Below are positions 58,033-64,000 of a DNA stretch of 64,000 nucleotides, piece after piece. The notes below the pieces were generated by a model that was given only the letters and a program-made list of their open reading frames with translations, searched no databases and was not told where the DNA came from. Source of the DNA: Pectinophora gossypiella (lineage: Eukaryota; Arthropoda; Insecta; Lepidoptera; Gelechiidae); the NCBI RefSeq assembly GCF_024362695.1, contig NC_065407.1:11098001-11162000 (forward strand), in the 5' to 3' direction. Every line of letters starts with the position of its first letter. Within the stretch, counting starts at the first letter, position 1. The translations under genes and the position numbers were made by a program.

Positions 58033-58436
58033 TTTTTTTTTTTTTGTTTTGGTTTTCCCCGAAGGGTAAGGCAAAGGGAACTATGCCCATACAGCCATGT
58101 CTTACGTATTTTTTTTTCTTGATGATTAATGAAATGATGAAAGGTGATGATGATGAAACCTAAGCCCCCACCCTCGGAGTAGACTCCTACTCCGAACCCC
58201 AAACGAATTAACTCGAAAGTCCGCATAAACTTTCGAGTTATGAAGCGGCTTCTTGACACGAAGCGAAAATAGGCAGATACACTTTGTTTATTGAATACTC
58301 CAATATAATAACACTCGCGAATGTCTTCCGACTAACTTAATGCGATCATCAACCACAAAACACCACTTCGTATTAATTATTTAGATTATTCAATGAAGAA
58401 AGCAACTGTCCCGTTCCCGTTTCCCGCCAAAAAGCC
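58033..58436 (-). mobile_element. 405-bp retroposon family, copy E
   Basis: 404 bp in minus orientation, with the A-tail at 58033-58045 and the 5' end GGCTTTTTGGCGGGAAACGG at 58436. Flanked by TTGTCGAGTGCAA (58020-58032 and 58437-58449). Its internal stem reads CTCGAAAGT/ACTTTCGAG where the other copies have CTCAAAAGT/ACTTTTGAG. Confidence 0.95.
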
Positions 58437-58449
58437 TTGTCGAGTGCAA

Positions 58450-58806
58450 ATAATGAAAGAAATAAAAATGTACGTTGTCTATGGTCATTTCGTTGTCATA
58501 CTGACAGGATAGTGATGTCGAAATACAAAGACCAAGCGAAATATCGATAGCTCCACTAAAATCAGACGGAAGTAAAAAAGCAATAACACGCGCTTTTTCA
58601 AGTTATGGGCATTAAAATTTATATTACAAACTCCAATGAAACACGCTTCTTTTATAAATTGTTCAGGTCTTGCATAATCTACCAAGGCCCACACCTACTT
58701 TTTTCGGCAACTAACACAACGAAACCTACATAAAATGCATTTCTTTAAAACTTGTTTTTTCCCTTGGATAAAATGTAATTTTTATCAAGATTATAGTTAA
58801 GCATTA
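58450..58806. other. Unassigned stretch between retroposon E and MITE copy 4
   Basis: The frame 58485-58694 (minus) has no family resemblance. No repeat recognised. Confidence 0.3.
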
Positions 58807-59287
58807 AGGGACTTTCCAGGCGACGTCCCCGAACAAATATAGATGGCGCTGTTCAGATTTAATGTGATAATTACCTATTTTCTCTTTATTAATTATTTTT
58901 TGTGTTTTTTAACTTATTTTCAATTCTACACTTTGCGACGGAAAATTTAATTCAGAATTATGACATCATACATAGTAACGAAAAACAATACGAAATAAAA
59001 CAATATGATGGGTGAAAAACATAATTCACACAATTTCTTCTGATCATAATAAAGAAAATTGCAATATAGGTAGCAAAATAATTCTATACCACATGAAAGA
59101 AGAAAGAAAGACCGATATCGTATAAATAAAGTATATATATCAAGCAACAATGATTTTTATATATGCCTCTGCCATTACTTCTCAATAATTATGTACTCGA
59201 GCAATGAGAAAATAGGTAATTATTACGTTAAGTTTGTACAACGCCATCTGTATTGTTTTTGGCGAAAGTAGCCTGGAAAGTCTCTCA
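58807..59287. mobile_element. MITE with GGGACTTTCCAGGC ends, copy 4, long form
   Basis: The left end GGGACTTTCCAGGC and right end GCCTGGAAAGTCTCTC are inverted repeats. Inward, ATAGATGGCGCTGTTCAG pairs loosely with the CAACGCCATCTGTATT side. About 480 bp against 212 bp for the compact copy at 40641. The middle contains TATATATCAAGCAACAATG, the reverse of a word in copies 1 and 2. Confidence 0.8.
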
Positions 59288-59864
59288 TTAAAATTAAGCT
59301 CGATAGTAGTACAAGTGCAACACTAAGAAAATTTGACACTTGTTTGACAGCAGGCGGGCAGGTTTGTTGCTTTTGTCCTGTAGCAGCTTTTTTGTTGACT
59401 CTTGAAAACCAAAAAGAAAGACAAGTAAAAGTTTTGTGGTAGTCGAAACCGATGACTAATCTAAGAATTCGATAAATATTTGGTCCGTGTGTTCAATTAA
59501 GCCGTAGTTTCATGAAAGGCTTGTTATGGAAATTCAATAATTTAGCAGGTATGTACCGACAAATATATAATCTTTATACGAAGCCGGTCGTAGTTTTGTT
59601 AAGTCTCGGTTAATAACTTGCTTCTTGATTAGATACAGCAAAAATCATATGAAAAGTTAGGTCACTTCTATCTAATACTTTAAACATTTTTGAAGTTCCG
59701 AGTAGATGCGAAACCTGTTATTATACTCGACGTACATATACAACTAAGTAATCTCACATATGGATAACGTATATGAATGTGTTATCGTTATCCATGTATG
59801 GTAGTTGAAGAGATGTTTTCCTGTATTGACTTATGAAAACTTTGGTTTTATTGCAGTAAGAGAT

Positions 59865-60011
59865 ATGGCTGGGAAAGATGATGAGGTGATCTGCCAGACA
59901 TTTATGGTGAAGCGGTCTCAGAACAAGAAGCTGTTCACCCCAGTCAACTACAGAGAGCGGTGGCTGGTGCTCACACGCAGAGCACTCGTCTACTATGATT
60001 CAGATAGTGAG
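59865..60011 (+). CDS. Btk29A: Tec-family tyrosine kinase, first coding exon (PH domain start)
   Basis: Btk29A is a cytoplasmic tyrosine kinase recruited to membranes through its PH domain. The exon encodes 49 residues, MAGKDDEVICQTFMVKRSQN then a KKLFTPVNYRER segment and WLVLTRRALVYYDSDSE. The pattern MVKRSQNKK, FTPVNY and RW..LT...L.YYD is the first strands of the Btk/Tec PH domain. It follows a TTTATTGCAG acceptor eight bases before the ATG and ends with a GTAATT donor in phase 0. The next exons (KGSI segment, Btk motif, SH3, SH2, kinase) must lie past the right edge; none was found to 64000. It could be another PH protein, but Tec family fits best. Confidence 0.65.
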
Positions 60012-60830
60012 GTAATTATTTATTTAATTTCCTTTTATCAATAAAAATAATAATCCATTACAAATAATACAAGACTTTATTATAATAAGGGAAGCAATGT
60101 TCATGAAGTAATATCCAGTTGAGGTGTAATGTAATATATAAATCTTGATATTGATATAGTATATATTACTATTACAAACTTGCCTTCCTTAGTAGCATGT
60201 ACCTATTTCAAATTAGAATTTAATGATACATACCATTTAGATTATAGAAGTATATTCTTTAAGAATTACATCATTTTAAAAGCTATGATTTAATTACTAC
60301 TCATAGAAGTCTTTATTGATATTTGTATTAAACAGTTCACTAGTTTCCAGTTATAGCATCAACTGACATGATTTAGCCATTTATTTGAATATTGAGTGAA
60401 TTGAAGTAACCTTGGCATTATGTGATTTATTTGTAAATAAAATATCTATGAGCCTGTGATTAATTATACATATATTTACCTTAACTTCATTTTATTATTT
60501 TTTATTAGGTGCAAACTCAAAAAAGATATGCTCGGCATTGTAGATAAGTTTTTTTTAAATGAAAATAGAATATTGCAATAAATAAGATGTTATTTATAAT
60601 TACCTATCTCAAAATATATATTCTTTGTCTTTCCTTTAATGCTATCAAGGACTTTTACTAGAAATTCTTCAATAAAAGGTAAGTTACTGATCTACCTATA
60701 CTAGTGTAGGTGTAATCATATTAAGTCTGACGTCTTTTCTACTAAATAATAGTCTTTCCATTGAGAAAAGGCAATAAATATATAAATCAGGGACTCATAA
60801 TTTATTCAAAACCCCTTGCATGTAAAGCAC
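60012..60830 (+). other. Start of the first coding intron of the Btk29A-like gene
   Basis: AT-rich, no gene. The intron continues to the end of the window with the remnants listed below. Confidence 0.45.
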
Positions 60831-60831
60831 C

Positions 60832-61640
60832 ATGCATACCTATCTGAAATCAACAGAGTCGGCCCTAATGGATTCGACACATTGGTACAAAATCAAAGAT
60901 AAGAAGATTGCTATATGCGCTTTTCGGTATATTGAGGGCGCGTTCGACAACACTTCCACAGAGGTCATAATTCGAAGTATGGAAGCCCGCAAAATTGTCA
61001 GAATGACGATAAACTTAGGTGGAATCAATATTGATGACAAGAATAGTAAAAATGTAGCTCATGGATTCAACCCTGGATGGTTGCACACGGCAGCCCCCAA
61101 GCGCGCGGGATCTATCGCGCTTAGTGTGGTCCAGAGTGGTTGACGAGCTAGACCTAGTAAATGAGCTTAAGTTAATGATACAAGGATGCCCAAACGACTT
61201 GGTGAACTGGTTACTATAGTAGGCAAATGTCGCTCTACAATATATCAAGTTTTATGCAATCAGCAATCATTTATTGTATGCACCAAAACTTGAGGAACAG
61301 TGACATGCTGATATTGTCGGACAGTCAAGCTAAAGGCACGTCTAATGAGATAGACTTCTTACTTACATTGGAATGCATAGTGCGTCTAACACGACAAGAC
61401 GGTAACAATAGGATGGGTCCCAGGCACTCCAACATAGAAGGTAAGGAAGTGACTGACTTGTGATAGAAGAATTACAGACACGTTCTTCGGTATCCGTACC
61501 TTTCTGCGTTATCTCGAAAAACAGTTCACGATATTAACTCAAGAATAGGAAAGTGCCTCTTACAAACAGCTGATTAGCCCCTTTTTGATTGGTCTGGATA
61601 AGGATTTTTGAAGAAGAGCACAACGAATCTTATAAGGTCG
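60832..61640 (+). pseudogene. LINE remnant: reverse transcriptase plus RNase H scraps
   Basis: YLKSTESAL, then CAFRYIEGAFDNTSTEVIIR, is the RT core around the first catalytic aspartate of LINEs with an LDIEGAFDNT motif; the usual LD is altered to RY here. Downstream frames give AHGFNPGWLHTAAP and then MLILSDSQAKG and MGPRHSNIEGKEVTDL, matching RNase H (ILSDSQAA and W.PGHSGI.GNE.AD). Several stops and frameshifts separate the pieces. An old dead copy in the Btk29A-like intron. Confidence 0.7.
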
Positions 61641-62279
61641 CAGTGGCGTATCGGGCTGCTTCAGCATGAGCCCTTATACGAAATGATAATAATAAGTTAC
61701 TTTAGTTTCTGGAATACAGTAAATATATTATTTGGTTACCTACCATACATCCTATGGAAGAGTTAATAGGGTAGAATATTATGCTGAAAACTTAGCTCTC
61801 ACGGTGTCCTGGCTGACAAAGGAATTGCCACTACTTAGTGAGCAGCCAACCGGAATAACTTATTAGACTTGGGGCATGATTCATATCATGCAAATGTATC
61901 GTTTACGCACGGTGTTACGGTTTTATAACCCTATCACAGAGCAGATTTCGGCGTATCGAATTTATCCAAAACAAATAGTGCAGTTGATAAAAAACTTAAG
62001 TTTTTACTCATTATAAAGGTATGCATGTACTGCATCAAAGTAGTGACTTAATTTATGAATTATATTGCAAAGAAAAGCTCCTTTATAGGTCGTTCAATTC
62101 GTGGATTATCTTCAATGACAAGGCCTAAGATTTTTTAAATAATACGCTGACCAATCTAAACATCTTCCAGTTCAAAAACTGCAATTATTACGTAAAGGGC
62201 AATGGTCGCATTATGTGTAAGCTGAATGAGCGGGTATCGGTATCGGCAGTAGTATAGGTTGCACTCGCCGTTAGAAAGC
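61641..62279. other. Unassigned intronic stretch
   Basis: No repeat family or coding signal recognised. Confidence 0.3.
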
Positions 62280-62455
62280 GTAGAAGCTGGAGGGTGAATG
62301 CGATGTAGGAAGAGGGTGAGCGGGTGCGCGCATGCGTGGGCTGGGTGTGTCTGCGTGGTCGCCGGCACCCGCCGCCGCCGCCCGGCAGTTCCGCACCGCT
62401 TGCCGCCCGCTCGCACCTCGCCTGAGCTTCGCACCGCTGGTAATTATCCTCCACA
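62280..62455. promoter_or_regulatory. GC-rich island in the Btk29A-like intron
   Basis: A CpG-dense patch with CACCCGCCGCCGCCGCCCGG and GCGCGCATGCG, in otherwise AT-rich DNA and free of repeat signatures. It could be an alternative promoter of the kinase gene or of a transcript on either strand. The ORFs at 62156-62480 reflect the composition only. Confidence 0.35.
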
Positions 62456-63558
62456 TATCCTTACACAATTCTTCACATAAAACCTGACGCGTAATCTACG
62501 ACAACCGCCAGTGATACTCTTTGATTAATAAACATATTTCGGAAATTAACTAATCACTAGACCGATTGCCAGATTTGTGCGCATTCCTTTTTCAGTATCT
62601 GCCTACGCAAAACGACTTTGTGGAAACCACTAAAAAGGATCCTTTTTTTCTGTTATAATTGATCCACTCCGTCATTGTTTTGCCTAACATATACATTTTG
62701 TTATTTTTACGTAATACCTACCTCTATTCATCTCCAGTTATTAGAACATTCGATCGGTTGTATTGTGCGTTGTATATAGCTCTCCAATTACTTTGAGTGG
62801 TTTTCAGAAAACACTTATTCAATCATTGTACGTTTATAAACGTGTTCTTACGCTGATATTTGTTTTGTCCCATAGAAATAATGATCTCTTTTTTCTTATT
62901 TTGACTTATCCATAGCAGATCGCTTTTATCAATCACATGAATAATAATAGATAGATACGACATGAGATTACTGTGCATCTTATTTTTGACGTGACTTATT
63001 GTAGATTTGCCGAAAATGGCATCAACTACTTGGCCGGAAACTGCATCAAAAAAAGGTTTAGAAAAAAATGAGAGTTTTAAAAATGTTTTAAACATACTTG
63101 TTTAAATCGAGAGTGTGAAATGAAACGCAAAAGATAAACAGAGGGCATACAGCGAAACACTCGGTCCCGCGGAGTGCTCAGTAATCACGCCCCACAATAG
63201 AGGGCGAGCACCCTCGCGCTAATGTATGTGTAGTCATGCCACAAGGCACGTGCGGTCTCCGGTTATGTGAGCAATTTTAATAGAGAACCCTTATGACGAC
63301 GTGCACTAATTGTTTGAAAAGGCTCACATCTCCACGCGTCTACCTCGTCACTTAGTTTCAGCCGTTACAAAAGCCCGCATGTGTATGACTGTTTCAGCTG
63401 CAAACACTTTTTGTCTGTTGCGCGACAACCTTTCGTTCACATTGATTCGTCTCAGTTACAAAATATCAAATAAGCATTTGTTATGGCATAAAAATACACT
63501 ACATTGACGTTATTATATATTATTTATTATACGTTCAAACCACTGATATCCTATATAC
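62456..63558. other. Intronic DNA with one repeat scrap
   Basis: At 62985-63055 TTTTTGACGTGACTTATTGT then GGCATCAACTACTTGGCCGG matches the repeat at 28228-28290. Otherwise nothing recognised. Confidence 0.4.
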
Positions 63559-63559
63559 A

Positions 63560-63732
63560 AAGAGACTCATATTTGCTTAGGACATTTTGTCCGAACCGTT
63601 TTGTAAATTCGTATACATTAAGTTCGTATAATATAGCACAAGTTCGTTCCCTCAAATTAAGATGTTATGGCTGTTCAAATAAAGTGCAATATCGGTAGTA
63701 CAGGGACGTTACACGCCGTTACTTGTGACAGT
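63560..63732 (+). repeat. Relative of the LTR-like repeat at 43563-43840
   Basis: CCCTCAAATTAAGATG, GCTGTTCAAATAAAGTG and CGTTACACGCCGTTACTTGT GACA align with 43755-43840. The 5' half is diverged and its start cannot be placed. Confidence 0.5.
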
Positions 63733-64000
63733 GACTTTTACAGAGATTAGTTGTCTATTTGTTATACGAGGTCTATGGTACAAACGGCAATATTTTACTT
63801 AAATCAAAATGCCGTAGTCAATTTTCAGGAAATATTGTCTTGATGCCGATTTTTATCAAATTCATGACCGAGTCATTAATCATTTCGTTTTACAATAAAA
63901 TATTTATGTTGCTGCAATTAAAGATAGGCTTTGCTCACTATTCTTTGATACGATTAATCACCTGTAACTTTTTAGGTATTTATGAATGGTGGAACGAATT

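Noticed and set aside
62156..62480. Overlapping frames of 60-92 codons on both strands.
   Set aside because: Arginine/alanine/proline-rich in every frame because of the GC-rich island; no family likeness.

Overview
The window is nuclear DNA of an insect, almost certainly a moth or butterfly. The evidence is intron-containing insect genes, AT-rich non-coding DNA full of short GTAGGTACCTAC-type words, and repeat families typical of Lepidoptera: tRNA-derived SINEs, RTE/CR1/Jockey LINE tails ending in GATGATGAT or TTTGAATTTGAATT, PIF/Harbinger and hAT elements. No operons, CRISPR arrays, rRNA genes or genuine tRNA genes were seen.

Layout. 1-2.5 kb has no recognisable gene. 2.5-7.1 kb is a long non-LTR retrotransposon on the minus strand: an ORF1 with coiled coil and FP25K-like domain, and an endonuclease/reverse transcriptase ORF2 with one frameshift. 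7-24 kb is intergenic, a graveyard of SINE, LINE and MITE copies with a few GC-rich repeat-free islands. 24.1-40.05 kb is the ParaHox homeobox gene caudal (minus strand, 3 coding exons, 13.4 kb first intron). That intron holds a broken THAP-domain sequence with an inverted partner, an intact-ended hAT MITE and GC-rich islands that are candidate enhancers. 40-47 kb is repeat-rich. 47.2-50.3 kb is API5 (plus, 8 coding exons), convergent with MED7 (minus, 3 coding exons, 51.3-52.5 kb). 53.03-57.65 kb is a complete PIF/Harbinger transposon with TTA target duplication, matching inverted ends, a 7-exon Myb/SANT-like gene and a convergent 2-exon DDE transposase. 59.87 kb carries the first coding exon of a Tec-family kinase gene (Btk29A-like PH domain) that runs off the right edge.

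The most notable unexplained feature is a roughly 405-bp poly(A)-tailed retroposon family with five copies between 45.6 and 58.4 kb. Four copies have 8-14 bp target-site duplications. It has no recognisable tRNA, 5S or 7SL head. It carries two hairpins, one of which shows a paired compensatory change between copies, and an E2F-like word at its 5' end. Three copies lie 110-150 bp upstream of a start codon (API5, MED7 and the Harbinger Myb gene), all in the gene's orientation. The nesting order is readable: one retroposon, then Harbinger into that retroposon's own target duplication, then another retroposon inside Harbinger.

The host genes are functionally unrelated: caudal is a posterior patterning factor, API5 a nuclear anti-apoptotic scaffold, MED7 a Mediator subunit and Btk29A a cytoplasmic tyrosine kinase. 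Only the two Harbinger genes form a functional pair. All exon joins were read by eye from GT/AG sites and frame continuity.
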